Of a DNA stretch of 64,000 bases, positions 13,701 through 26,762 are shown piece by piece. The position numbers and the translations under genes are program-made. Source of the DNA: Rhinopomastus cyanomelas (lineage: Eukaryota; Chordata; Aves; Bucerotiformes; Rhinopomastidae); contig VXBP01009029.1 of NCBI GenBank assembly GCA_013400115.1, positions 169,284-233,283 on the forward strand, read 5' to 3'. Under the pieces are notes generated by a model, which saw only the letters and a list, made by a program, of their open reading frames with translations, was not told the DNA's origin and did not search any database. Position 1 is the first letter of the stretch, and each line of letters begins with the position of its first letter.

Positions 13701-15689
13701 CTGCCAGGTGACATTTGCAGAGTCCTGTGCTTTTTCAGCTGGTGACTGGCACTGCTCCAGCCAAGGAGCAGCATCCCATGGCAGGATGGCATGGGCTTTC
13801 CTCCTCTGTGATAGAAGCTTGCCCTGATCACGAACATGATGGTGACTGAATCAAGAGAGCCATTCTTGTGTCATTTCATCCCCTTAAAGGACTTGGCACC
13901 TGCCACCAGTGCTACCATGGTCAGTGAGCACACAGAGCAGTGTTTGCTGCTGTCCCTGATGCCTACTCAGTGCCAAGGGCTGAGCAGGTTTCTGTCCTGG
14001 GTCTACTCAGCTCTAGAGGCCAAAGAACCTGCCAGCCATCCTATCTAAAGTCGATCTGGGATCCCGGGTATCAACCTTTCCTTGTCCCTGCAGGTTCAGA
14101 AGGGGATATCTGAGGGCTGCTGGCACCAGGCACCTCCAGTGAACTTGCTCTGAGCAGTAGAAGAAGGTCTTTCCTAGCTCAGCTCCAGTTCTGCAAGCAG
14201 TGGTTAGCTGGTGCTCCATCTGCCAGCAGCTGTCCTGCACAGTAATATAGGTATGTCCAAGCAGAAATTACATGGCTATGAGCTTCAGCTTCCCCCATCA
14301 GTGGGTGAAGAGAGGTGTTTGGGAAGCAGACAGTTCCCAAGTACTTTCATAAATATGTGCCTGAAACCTACACCGACCTGCAATAAATCCAGAAATAAAC
14401 ATTCTTCTTTCTGCTGCCTTTCTCCCTAAGTGACCCCTCTTGAGAGCCCTCTAGGCTTCCAAAACAAACAAACAAAGAAATATCAAAGAAGTGGAATATG
14501 ATGAAAACCCCCAAAAATGGAGGAGAACCCCAGGCACCATTTAGAAAAGGCACGACGTCTTGCTCTGGCACTGTGCCATTGGTGCTCAATGCCTAGAAGG
14601 CTGGGAAAGGTTCTGGGATGAAAGTCCACTGTGCGGGAGCATTTATAAGGCCTGAGTGGGAATGAGTCAGTGCCGAGGTTTTGATTCATGTGTTTCCTGC
14701 CCAGCACCTGCCAAATGTGCCAGACCTTGCTGGGGAGGAACACAAAATGCCCGGTTCACAGTGAGGAAACAGGAGATGAACAGAGGGAATATATGCCCAG
14801 GACAACACCAGGAATCGGCTGAGGGCTTAGGATTAAATTGTAAAGGTTTCAGGCTCTCTGAGGAGTAAGGTATACAGTCCTAACCCCATATCCATCACAA
14901 CTCTGTCAGTTTGCAGGAGAGGAGAGGTAAGCTGACACCATGTTATGAGGCAGGACCATATCCTAATGGCGCAGAACAAAAGAGAAATGCTCTGCCACTG
15001 GGAGACCTGACTGAGGTTCATTCCCCTGAGAACTACCCTGGAACCATGCTTCTGTGTCTGTAACGTCAGTCCTACCAGGCACATCAGTATGACAGACTCA
15101 GTTTCTATTCTGTAGTCTATGGCAGGCTTAGGTCAAGAGAAATCTGGGCCAGTTCAGAGCAGCTGCTTCTCTCACTGGCAGGTCTCAGGGCTGCCTGTGA
15201 TGGTGGGTAATCCTAATTCAGGTGACAGCTGTTGTTTTGTGTTACAGGGAAGGGAGAAAGACCACGTTTTGTTCCTCCAGTCAACCCTTGATCGAAATAG
15301 CACAACCTGGGTCTGCTGTGACTTTTCTGCAGTGTTGTTAGGGCTTCCTTCCTTTCCCACCTCCTTTTCAACAGCTCTGAAATCTCACCTCTGAAATATT
15401 TGGCTGGGGGTGGCCTCAGCCAGATCATAGGCCAGATGTGCATCTTTCCATCTCAGAGGGTCTCCAGACTATTAGCTGCCCAGACAAGAGCTGGGCAGAT
15501 GAAGCCTCATCTAGTTCCATCAAGCAGGAGGACAGGTAAGTTCTGTGGCATATGCTCCCAGCGTATTTAATGATGGACTAGCTCCTGTCTCTGCTTCACA
15601 CAGCTGGACAAGCAATTTACCTGGTTAGCTGCTTGCAAAGCTGGTGCTATCAGGAATGCACCTGCTTAAGAGGAGAGAATCCCTGGCCA
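4721..15689. other. Gene-poor flank, nothing recognised
   Basis: About 11 kb with only short chance open frames on both strands. I see no clear CR1 copy, no tRNA, no CpG cluster and no exon that I can match to a family. Small undetected exons or old repeats are possible. Confidence 0.4.
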
Positions 15690-15882
15690 TTCCTGGCAGG
15701 CTCTACAGGAATAGGCTTCCCAGGGAGATGGTTGAGTTGCCGTCCCTGGATGTGTTTAAATATCATTTAGATGAGGTGTTGAGGGATCTGGTTTAGGGGT
15801 GAACTTGTAAGGTAGGGTAGATTGTTGGACTCAATGATCCCAGGGGTCTTTTCCAACCAGAGTGATTCTGTGATTCTGTGAA
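15690..15882 (+). mobile_element. CR1 3'-end fragment
   Basis: GGCAGGCTCTACAGGAATAGGCTTCCCAGG, rendered in pieces: GCTTCCCAGGGAGATGG, TTGGACTCAATGATCCCAGG, TTTTCCAACCAGAGTGATTC and two TGATTCTG units. This matches an older CR1 3' end. Confidence 0.75.
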
Positions 15883-17282
15883 ACGGGACCAAACACCAAA
15901 GCAGCTGTTGCCTCAGAAGATATTTCCTAGTGGCTTGACCAGCCCAAATGCTTTCACCTACCACAAGCAACTGCTGCCCCTACCCGGAGGTTGAGCAATA
16001 ATCCAGCAGGAATTTGATCAGGAGCTAAATCTCTGTTAGCAAATACAGGTCGCATCGGCCCAGCGTGTGGGTGCAAACCCTCTTCACGCTCTGTTTGCCC
16101 TTGTTCTGGCACTTACCCCACCGTGAGCTCATTGGGAAACAGCTTTGTGCACAGCAGTCTTGTGAGATGTGCTTCCCTCCGCACCCAGCCATGGCTCTGG
16201 AGGCTCACGCAGCATCAAAGCACCCATCACTTGGTTTGAGACTAGAAAGCCAACTGTGAACAGTCCCCTGTATGCACACAGTGGGGGAAGGATGAAATGT
16301 GTGATGAAAGAAGCTGGGATGAGCACCAGACATCTTCTGAGTTTTATTTTGGACTCACTAGCTGGACTTAAAATGGCAACACTAAGCTAAGGTTGCTGTT
16401 CTGGGCACAGACCACAACCTTGTTTGCCCTGTGGGTATTGTAGGAGAGGGTACATGCGGCAGCACACACCTTTTGATGCCACATTGATAAGAGCACTGGT
16501 GGCTCCACAGCTACGTCAGCATCAGCTGTGTCAAGCAGCTGGACATAAGGAGTGAGGACAGAGGACACAAAAGCCCCAGGGTGTTGAAATGAAAGCCCAT
16601 TTTCCCGTAACCAACCACCATCTTGGCAGAACTGGCACATGTACCAGGACATGAATCCAAGCCTACCAGCAGTGCCCTCACCTGGGTGCCTTGCTCCCAG
16701 GGGCTACTTTTTCCAGCCCAGCCACACAACATTGAATACCAGTGCTCCAGTCCAGGTCATAGTGAGTCCAGACATTTCAGAGGACATTCCCCATGACACA
16801 TCCCTGACCCAGGACCGAGGTGGTCACAGTGCTGCCAAAACTGCTTTGACTCACACAGGTTTTCAGGCTGCAGCAGACTGTGGGTTTCACGTTGTGCTGT
16901 GAAGACAGTACTCCGGCACCGCACTCCTTCACGGCTAATCTGGGGTGAATTTGGGGGCTGCCTCATGCTGACAGCCACAGTCTGCACAAGGCTCACCTGG
17001 CCAGAGCCCCATGAGGGACCACAGGACAACTCCACCAAGTCCTGGAAGTCTTAAAACTCCAGTAAACCATGTCCCATTAGTTGATGCAGAAGACCCTTTA
17101 GCAGCTCAAATCTGTGCACAGTGAAGGCTAAAGAACAAGAAGACATGACTTGTCTCTGACAAAACCCTGCCAGAGAGACTGACATTTTACCACCTTCCAC
17201 CTGTAAGCACCAAGAGATCTACCAGGCCTTAGCACATCCATAAAGGGCATGTGGTTTTCCACCACCTTGGCTTGCAGGACCT
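15883..17282. other. Unique sequence, nothing recognised
   Basis: No supported exon or repeat. Open frames here are short and uncharacteristic. Confidence 0.45.
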
Positions 17283-17345
17283 GCAGAATCACACTGGTAG
17301 GGGCTGGAAGGGACCGCTCAAGATCATCTAGTCCTAAATGCTGTA
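17283..17345 (-). mobile_element. Short CR1 end fragment
   Basis: GCAGAATCACACTGGTAGGG, GGCTGGAAGGGACC and AAGATCATCTAGTCCTAAAT match the minus-oriented CR1 terminus. Only about 60 bp is convincing. Confidence 0.6.
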
Positions 17346-17699
17346 ACACTCCAGCTCTGGCCATTTTGGAAACAACTTCCTTTAAAACATAGTGTCTTGT
17401 GCCCCCATAGCACACCATCTTTTCTGAGTGATCGCCCCATCCAAGCATAACTTTTCTGCAGGCGTCACATGTCTACTGATGAGCAGTGGTGGGAACAACT
17501 GGAACTGAAAAGTGTCTTCTTCTGTGTGACTCCATGATGCTCTTTTTTCCTTGCTGTTGCCACACCAACACCTTTATCTTACAAGGTGAAATTTTATGTT
17601 AAATCATATGTAAAAATGACATAGTAGAGCAGGTGCTAGAGGGCAGCTCTCCTGAGTTACACAAGTTGGACGTGTCTGTGGAGAGTTCAGGTGAAGAAA

Positions 17700-18400
17700 G
17701 CAAGCTCAAGTAGTTGAAAAACTTACTGAAGGATGTAAATAAAGATTATTTCTGTGTCTGCTGTAGCTTCAATAAATTGTACCCTTTCCCCAACCCAGAT
17801 ATTTAGGCTGGACTTGTGCTTTCACTCCGAGTACCATGTTGTCCTAGAGAAACGTGGTTGCAAATAATGTCAAACTTTAGTCAGAACTCCAGTACTGCTC
17901 TGTTTGGGCTTGGCCAGCGTAATCCTGCTAAAAAATGCAGAAAATATTTCAAAGTCAAACATTAAAGGGACAGCCATTGTTTTATTTGTGTTTAATTAAA
18001 AATAATAATAATAATAATAATTGTTTTCTAGCCCCATAGTAATTAGCCATCCAATCTACAGCTCCCATGGGAAAGAGCCTCTGTTTGTGGAGCAAGGGCA
18101 CTCAAATATTGACTTGCTTTAGACACTGCCAAAGTTTGGAGCACAGCAAATTGTTGGGAGGGGGTTTCCAACTTTGACTCCGTAGCAGTTAAACTGTCCT
18201 GCTCCAAACCACAGAGTTTTACTATGGCCTCCGTTTCTCTTTGTTTTACCTGAACTTCTCATCTCATTCTGCAAATCCTATGCCAGAATGAGTCATTCCT
18301 GCAGGATTAGCTTTTATTTTTCAACTCCTCTGTCAGTGTTGCCCAGACTAGTTCTGAGAGAAAAAACTGACACTCCCCATTCAATAAAGCTGTGTAACAA
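17700..18400. promoter_or_regulatory. AT-rich unique block, possible conserved non-coding element
   Basis: This segment is AT-rich and repeat-free, apart from an (AAT)n run. It has several homeodomain-type TTTAATTAAAA/TAATTA cores and no coding signal. Such blocks in the flank of a developmental gene are often enhancers. That role is inference only. Confidence 0.25.
17999..18022 (+). repeat. (AAT)n microsatellite
   Basis: About seven AAT units follow TTTAATTAAA. It is a simple repeat of no coding significance. Confidence 0.9.
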
Positions 18401-21400
18401 GTGACTGAAAGAAATCACCTCCAGTGCTCAACCATTTACACTGCACCAGCAAGGACCACCCCATCTTACAGAGATAAACCCTCTGGACAGCACAGCATTG
18501 CTGACAGCAGTGGGATGGCAGCCCCGGAGAGGGAGATGCTTCAGTGCCTTCCCTCGCTGAGTCACCATGTCACTGCTGCGGCCCACGCAGGGATGTTGGC
18601 TTGTTCCTCTTCCTGGAGGAGGAACCTTTGAGGACTCCCAAAAAGGACTGGGACACCAAGTGCTGCCCATGGGGCTCACCATCCCAGATTTTCCTGTTTG
18701 AGCTGGATTCAGCCCACCTCTGCTACTTCTGTCTTTGGGGTGCAGGTACCTTCTGGAGGTGCCCCCTCTCTGCTGGCAACCAGAGTCAGCGTCAGGCATC
18801 TTGTGTTTAGCACATGGCTCAGGCCAGGGTCTTCTGCTATGAAACTTCCTTGCAAGAAGTGGATCTTAGCCTGTCCCTGCCCTATGGACCTTTCTTTATA
18901 TCCAGATCTAAAGAAACATTTGTTACAGGGAAAAGTTCTCTTTTTTTTGTATGTGTGCTTTCACATTTCATTTTCCACCTTTCCCTTGTTATTTTTAAAC
19001 ACCCTCACATTGCCTCACAGCAGAAGAAAGAGGAGGGGAACTCAAAGCCCCCCAAAATATGCCATTTTCCTTCCCTTTCCTTGTCAACATGTGATCGTGA
19101 GAGGGATTGTTGAAATAAACTTGGGAAGACCTGTTTTCTGCCAATGGTCCAGCATGGTCGCAAATCTACGGTTTGCATACGAAGACCCAAAATGCATACG
19201 CAAAACTACCAGGGACAGCTGGGAGAAATTACATCCAGGCACCTGGCATGCTGAGAAGTTGTTTTGCTTGTGTCCACAGATCATTTTCCTATATCATTGA
19301 GAGGACCTGGGCCGACTCGACGGAAACTCCTGGAAATCACATTTCTCCCACAATGAAAGAGAACTGCAAAAACAACAGGCAAAAGCTCAAAGCGGAGCTG
19401 CGGTCCAAGTTACATCAGCTTGCTCAGGGCTGCAAACAGCCACGTTCTGTAAAACTCATAGGACAGAGATCCCACCATCCCTTTGAGACACCTGTTCTGT
19501 GGTGCAGATATCACACTTGAAATACAGACTAGTTACAGAAAAATTATTACCAGCCTGTCCCAAATACAGAAAAATCTGTGAAACATTGTGGTGTCCCTGA
19601 AAATTCGCAAAGCATGGTGTCTCTTTTTAACAGCACTGTGAAAACTTAAACCACTTCTTTCTGTCCAGACTACCATGACCTACATGCTTTTGGAAACATG
19701 TGTGGCCTCAGGTAAATGCGGTGTCTAGTGCTTATCTAGTGTAAGTTCCCATAGGTCCATTAACTTTAGCAGGACTCCAGCTATTCACAGCCTTTGTAGT
19801 CTTTTAAAGGAAAGTTCTGAATTTGAGAAGTAACCTGCTTCCTCATCTGGGGCTAGACATTTTGCTACAGGCTCAAGCAAAACTCCAGCAGATTTCTGTA
19901 CGTACTTGTATATAGGGCGTTACTTGGTAATTACCATGGTGATTGCTAAAGGGTCAGACAGCGGTGACTGACAACAAAAGAGTAGAGGAAAAAAAGCCAG
20001 AGCTCCTTGTAAAAGTATTTGTATTTTGTCTGCTCTAACAATCCCCACTTTACATTCTGTTTTTAAAAAAATGCTATTTACAACCCTCATGCATGGAACT
20101 GCAGTAGCTGGTAGTGCTGGGTCTGATTAGTCCCTCATCAGTGTCCACCCAACAGCAAACTTTACCTGTGGCAGTGGTCACCCCACCGCCAGAGTCACCC
20201 CTTCTGTGCAGCCAGCTAGCCAGGAAAGAGCCCAATGACCTCTTTGGTTAAAGAGGTAAATTTCCTCAATGAAAAAGCTCAGTGAGCTCCTTAGGAGCTC
20301 AGTTAAAGTTCAGCTCCTCAGTTAAAGCTCCTGAGCTTTAGCTGGGAACTACTGTCAAGCTGGGGCTTTTGCCTCTGGTCTCAGGGCCACAGCACAGCTA
20401 TTGAAGCTCTGCCTGTGCCCCTCCTTGCAAACCTGCAGACCTTGATCCACTGTCTTGGCTTCCCAAGGACTTCTTGAGAAAACCTCGAAACATAAGAAAA
20501 CTAACACTAAGTGCTGGGTGCCTGGACTTACCCATTTATTTTAGTTTTAGAAGAACATTATCAACAAAGAACATTAAATTTCTCCTGCCTGTACTGGGGA
20601 ATTAATTTTCTAACCCTATGGTTTGGCGAAAATCACCTCTCAGCCCCATGGTTAGAAAAAGATGATGCCCAGGGCAATGTCTGCAACAAAGGAAAAAGAA
20701 ATCAAACATTTTTTTCCCAAATAACTTACCAAAGCAAAGTGAGACATTTGCAAAAGATACGTTGCTCACAGTATGACCATTCGTTAACAAATAATTATTC
20801 TTAAATAAAATTGCCATCTTTCAAAGCAGTAACATCAACTCTCTCTGAACTGCTGCAGCCTGCTTGAAATTCTTACAAACTATCGGGTTTCACCTCCAGT
20901 TGCAGACAACGATGAACTAGAGCTCTGTGAAGCAGCCAGATGATGAGCCACCCTTCCCTTTCACAAGCCTCAGGGTCCTTCCAGCCAGTGAGCCCCTTGC
21001 GGGAGGTCCTGTCAGAGAGCAGTGATGCTAGTTGTGAGCAGACAGGTCCCGGCAGGACACCTGGGAAACACAGAGTAGATGTTAATCCCGCAAGATCTGA
21101 GCCACTGTTATATCCTACATGCTTGGCCTTTGCCTGCTCTACTCAAGTTAGTGGCATGAGCACCACTAAGACAGTGGCCCCATGTATAGGAGAAATTCCT
21201 CTGCCTGTCTGGTTTCTCTTCTTTCTGCATTAGGCAACAGCCTTACTGCTGCTGTCACACTGGAGCATGAGTAGAAGAAACTGTACCCAAAGCTCACACC
21301 ATGCCTGAAACACAGCTGCCTGCAGGGACCACCTCAGGGAGGCTCAGAAAGTAAAGGTGAACCTTGCTGGCTTACAGGGAATGTGAACACCAGAGACCTC

Positions 21401-24400
21401 GACCATCCCGGAGGGGATTAAACCTTGATGAATGACTGACTGACCAAATAGGGCATTTGATAGGCAAAACATAAAGGACTTATTTCCATGCCAACAGAGT
21501 CTGATGGCTATTCAAAGATACCCATCTGGAAGATTTTCATGAAGTACTGAAGAGAACAGGCTTCAGGGGAGCAAAACTATGCAAAAGTCACAACACTGGC
21601 GACAAAATAGCATGTTATGTGATTTTGGCTCTAACTCTTCTTTACATGCTCCTACAAAGGGTTAGCTCCTCTTCACAGCTTTTGACCGATTATCAACTTC
21701 CAGTGGCTTCTTGGTGATGCAAAGACAAGAATTGCTAGCTGAGTCTCTCAGCATTCAAAACTGCTTCAGCATGTGGACACATTAATGTGCCATGGCCCAT
21801 CCAGCTTGTGCTGGGTCTACTCTGCTTCCACCAAGGAAGCGTCTCTCTCTCTCCTTGTTGCATGTGCCACATGTAGTGTTTTCTACTGCCTCAGTCTTTG
21901 GCTCCCTATCTCACACAAACAAGTCTCCTGTCATCAGTTTGCACAGTGAGGTTGCATGTTTAACCTGCTGCCTGGACAGTGCTGGCACAGACTGAGGTTT
22001 GCATGACAAGCTGAGCTCCTCCTCACATAACCGAGTACAGAGTGTGCCCTATTCACAGCAAGGGTTGCTCCCAGTCCACGTTCAGCCTCATGTGAACCAT
22101 TCCCCAGATGCTCTGCGGCAGGGGCCCAGCTCTGCCAGTCACTTCCAGCTGTGACCAAAATGCAGGGTTGACCTGCCTTGGTCCACCAACGGCATGTTTC
22201 CTTTGCTGGGCTTTGTGAGCTTCCTCACAGTCCAGTGCTCCCATTTCTGGTGAAAATGCACCAGAGGCTGAGCACTTCTAGATTCTGCCTCTTCTCTTCA
22301 GGCACTCCATCTAGTTCAGTGCTATCATCACCCTACAGCAGCATCCCCACACATCACCCATGCTGTGTGCCAATATCTCTGCCACTGCACTCATGCCAAA
22401 TCCCCAAAGTGCATCAAGGGTCCGAAGGGAGCAGTGATGTTCTGCTCTGAGAGAGCCCATCCTGCCCATGTGCACCTTGACCTGTCACAGGACACCCTCT
22501 GAAGAACCTGCTTGCTCTCCATGGGTTGGGGCAACCGCTGTGCTGTCAGACAAGAGTACTGGGTGGCCTCGCTTGCTGCCCCGCAGTCCAGCCCAGGTGG
22601 AACCATGATGGCTGGACAGTGAATCTCCTCATGCCTCTTACTCTAGTCAAATTCTCTCCCCCATGGCACTGAGACCTGGTTTTTTTCAAAACCATGGTCG
22701 ATTTACTGAGTTTTTTCTCTCCAGAATAATGACAGCAGCTGCTAACTCAAGCCTCCCTCATGAACCTGAGTATATACACATGATGATGTCAGCAACCAAT
22801 TATTTCTCCTCATAGAAAATTTGACCAGGAGATGAGAAGCAGCATTAATTTGGAAAAACTGGACAGGTAATGAACAGGTCACTGATACAGGGTGAAAATT
22901 CATTCCCACAAAACATGTGAAAACCTGATGCAAATATATAATTGACACATCCTACTAACCTGTTGCTTTCCAGCCCTTCCGCCATTTGGCTGGACTCTAT
23001 GTGACAGCTGCACAGCAGCTCTTGCTTAAGATTTCCTCTTGGTCCCCACACCACACTCTGGATGTAAAGCGTTTTCAAAATCCATGCAGTTGCCTCTCTA
23101 ATTTTGTCTCCCACTAACTCCAGTCAGGTGCAAGGTGTCTTAAGCTCAGTGCCTGTGGATACTTCTGTGCAGATGCATGCTCTGAAAATGAATGAAGGAT
23201 GCTCCCATCACCTGTCTTGTCCCAAGAGACTCAGGCTTGTGGTTCCCTCTCAGATTTCAATAATGAGCTGCAAGTAGGGGTCCTTTGTCGCAGACTGTTG
23301 TGAAGTGTCTGACAGTGATGCTTCCCACACTTTGAGCAGCAAAAGCCTTGCACTAAACATAGAGCTAATCAACAATCTTGCCATCCCATCACAGAGGCAG
23401 CCTAGCTTAAGGCACACAATGTGACACAGGGTGTGTGCTCTCACTTCATCTGTGTTCAGCCAGTCTGATCTGGGATTTTGGCTCTGCTGGACCCTTGACT
23501 GTGAGCATATAAAATACCACAGCTCCTGGGAGACAGAGACAAAACAAAACATTTCCTCCCCTCAGAGAGGAGCAGATTTCTGATGGTGGAATGAAAACTC
23601 TGAGTGCGCTGCATCTGAAGACACAGTCCACAAAATTAATGTCCACTTCCCTCTTGTTTGGTTGAGGAAAGAGAAGCTACAGTACTAATGGAGAGCAGAG
23701 TAGTTTACTCTTGAGAGAGATCCCAATGGTGTGTTTATAATATGGAAGCAATATGGAAGGAATGAAGCCCAGGACTGGATTTTTTTCCATAGGTGGAAAT
23801 TGCTCTGGGAGATCCAAGCAGATGGGGTTTTGGCTGGGGTAATTCCCTGGCACTTACTGGTACTAACAAACAGCAGTCTGAAGAGGCACAGTGTCCTTGT
23901 GCAGGGGACACCCTGCAGTGCCCAGTCTCAAAATCAATGAGCACTTTGCTCATCCTAAGACTGCATATCTCCGTGGAGGCAGGATCTGAGCTGGGAAATC
24001 TAGACAGAAAACTGCTGACTCTAAGCTCTGTCCCAGAGATAAAAACAAAGTCCAAGCTACTGTTTTTGCATGGCAAACACTTTTGTAAATACTGTCCACT
24101 TTCTATTGTGTTAGGAACTCCAAATGTTTCATAAATTCATGTCATTTTCCATTTTACTTACCTAGACTAGATAAGCTGCACTTAGCAGTGTGGCTGAACT
24201 AAAAGAGAAAAGAAAACATTCACAAACATGAAAAGTACAGCTCTTCCACTGCAACAATAGTCACCACTACAGAGTTTCATATTTACAATAGTCTCTCTCT
24301 CCTCAGGAACTGGTACTCAAAAGAGACACTAATGCATAAAATGGGAAGTACTCGTGCTCCCACAGCGGAGAGCTCACAATGTTTTTAGATACATTTATGA

Positions 24401-25454
24401 TCATGTCAGGTTGAGGGTAGACTCCAGGCCACCACATTACACAACTCCCACTATACTCAGAAATACTGGCAATACAGTTTACCCTGCATTACGAGGCAAG
24501 GAGAGTGGACAAGAGCCAGCACATGCTGTTAAGAGTATCCATTTCACTCTACTTACATGCTGCGCTCTGCCAAGGAAAGTGCTTTCTTGGAAAAGGATTT
24601 TCATCACCAAAGGGAGGGCAAAAGCAGCTGTTCAGCACGGCATCCCACCTCTTTCACTCCCCAGCCTCTTCCAGTGCAAAGTGAAGCACGATCTGACTTT
24701 GCCCTCTGGAGGCATGGACTTGGCATGGCGCAAGGGGACGCAGCCTCACAGGTACCTGAACTACTGTGCTGCCCGTTGGAAAGTCTGATAGGAAAATTAA
24801 TCTCCGGGTACAGCTCCTAAGAGCTGGAGGGCAAAGCACTGCAGGTAAGGCAGCTTCTCCGTTCTGCTTCAGCGCTGAAGAAGTTCGTTTCTTGGCTCCT
24901 CTGGGGTAACCCTACCCCAGTGTTGTGTGTACTTGAAGAACACGGGGGTCAGGAGGGGAGGCTGATTTTTCTTCTGGCACCAACTCTGCAGCATGTGATT
25001 TGAAATACTGCCACATGTCTGCACACAGCTACAGGGACCGCACACGTGGGTCCTCAGAGAATGGCACTTTGTGGTTTATTCTGCTACATTCGTTCTGCTG
25101 CCTCTCAGATCGCTGTGAAGCTGCTCAAATAAGCAGGTGGCTAAAGACTCTGGGGTCTCTTTATTTAGCTAGACACCAGAGCTGGAGTTAGTTAGCTGCA
25201 TGCAAATCGATCCTTGTGCACAGCAATTTTTCTCCAAGCTGAGAAACAACTTTGTTGGAAGCTCCAAGGGAGCCCTGTTTCACTAGGAAGATCTCTCACT
25301 TTCCCTTGATCCTTTAAACACCATTTGTGCAACGGCCAAGAGAGGCTTTGGCAAAGCTTTTCCTGCAGAGGTAGACTCACTAGTGTGTTGGCACACTGGT
25401 GACCTGCATTTGTGACAACTGGCAGGAGGCACTGAGACAGGACCATCTGTACAA
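18401..25454. other. FOXE1 5' flank, nothing recognised
   Basis: About 7 kb of unique sequence. It includes a 603-base plus-strand open frame near 18.7-19.3 kb without family similarity, and a small palindrome cluster near 20.28-20.34 kb. No repeat copy or exon could be supported. Confidence 0.4.
20283..20342. repeat. Palindrome and direct-repeat cluster
   Basis: TGAGCTCCT-T-AGGAGCTCA (20283-20301) is a perfect 9+1+9 palindrome. It is followed by two CTCAGTTAAAG direct repeats and a further GCTCCTGAGC palindrome within 60 bp. Confidence 0.7.
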
Positions 25455-25720
25455 CCATGCACAATACCTGCACACCCATTCCTTTTACACACACATCTGC
25501 CCATATCCATTCCCATGTGTTTGTGGAAATTCACACCCTGACTCTGGACACACACCTGTCCACACTGTCACATGTTTGAACACACACTCATGTGTCATCG
25601 TGCACCCACAGACCCTCACACACAATCTCAGCCCCAGACCAGTGCCCTGGCACACCTGTGCCCCTGCCTGTTCACCCTCCTGTGCACACACATCCTTTTG
25701 CACACCTGCACATGCTGACT
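25455..25720. repeat. Degenerate CA-rich repeat
   Basis: About 265 bp dense in CACAC, CACCC and TGCACAC motifs on the plus strand, too interrupted to be a young microsatellite. It lies about 0.5 kb upstream of the FOXE1 CpG island. Confidence 0.65.
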
Positions 25721-26244
25721 CTTTCCATCCCACCCCTAGGACCTCCTGCTACCCCCTTTATTGGAGGATCATCTTGCTAGGTGGTGAGGAGGCTGAGTGG
25801 ACCCCAGCCTTGTAGGGGGTACTACAGGTGTACAAGCCCTGAGCAACACTTCTTCACCAGCTGTGTGTGCCCCTGGCACTTGTTCTGGTCCTCAGCCTCG
25901 AGTATCTGAGCAAGCAGGAGGGAGCTGGCAGGTAAACATATCCCAGCAGCAGCCACTGGTTTCCTCCCCAGCTGGAAGGATCATGCAGCTGAACGTCCTG
26001 CAGCACAAGGTTCACGGACCAGTGAATAGGGGTAAAGATACAAAAAAAGCAGGAGCAGAAGAGCCCAACTCTGTGCCAAAACCTGCTGGGGACCATAGAT
26101 GAGGGTCTCAGTCTGAGTGAACTTTATGTAGCAGCATCTCTCACAGCCAGTCATGTCCTTGAAGTACACAGAGCACTGGGGTAGCACAGCCCTGCAAGAA
26201 GCAAGAAAATTGCGGTGCTCATGCATTTTACTGTCCCTCCCCGA
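25721..26244. other. Spacer before the FOXE1 CpG island
   Basis: No repeat or exon recognised. It contains short open frames only. Confidence 0.45.
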
Positions 26245-26687
26245 GGCAGATCTGTCACCGTTTCTGTCGCTATACCACCGAGAAGGACCGTGGGGCTCCA
26301 TGGGCAGCACCACCGCCCGGTGCCACACACTGGCAGCTTTCCCTTCCGACAGCCACGGCCCCTCACCGTGTCACCCTACCGGCCGAGAACTGTCCAAACC
26401 GAGACACCCTCACCGGGACGGTCCCATGGAACTCGCTCTCCCAGCGGCAGCAGGATCGCCGCGCCCCGACGGCGCTGGGGACGGGGACGACGGGCAGGAG
26501 GCCGGTACCCTGGCAGGGAGAGGTGCAGGGAGGAGAGTGCTGGGGCTGAGCGCTGCCCCCTGCCCCTGCCCGCGGCGGCTGCGGCGACACGCCCGGCCCT
26601 GCCCGCGCCTCCCGGCTGCGGGGCGTTGCAAGGGGAGTGCCGCCCGCCCGCCCTCCTGCCCGGGCGCGGAGCCGCCGGACACCGCCT

Positions 26688-26695
26688 CATAAAAG
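26688..26695 (+). promoter_or_regulatory. TATA-like box of FOXE1
   Basis: CATAAAAG lies about 75 bp before the FOXE1 start codon, surrounded by GC-rich sequence. It would place transcription initiation near 26720, with a 5' UTR of only about 45 bases. The motif is seen; the start site is inferred. Confidence 0.5.
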
Positions 26696-26762
26696 CCGCG
26701 ACGGCACGGGGCTCCGGCTCCTTGGCTGGGCCTGGTCTGGGGGCCGGAGCCCCGACGGCCGC

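Noticed and set aside
18698..19300. A 200-codon open stretch on the plus strand
   Set aside because: It does not begin with a convincing ATG, shows no domain, repeat or family resemblance, and its length is possible by chance in 64 kb. Kept only as a remark.
25399..25815. A 138-codon His/Pro/Cys-rich open stretch on the plus strand
   Set aside because: It is a translation of the CA-rich repeat (ThrHis/HisThr words), not a gene.
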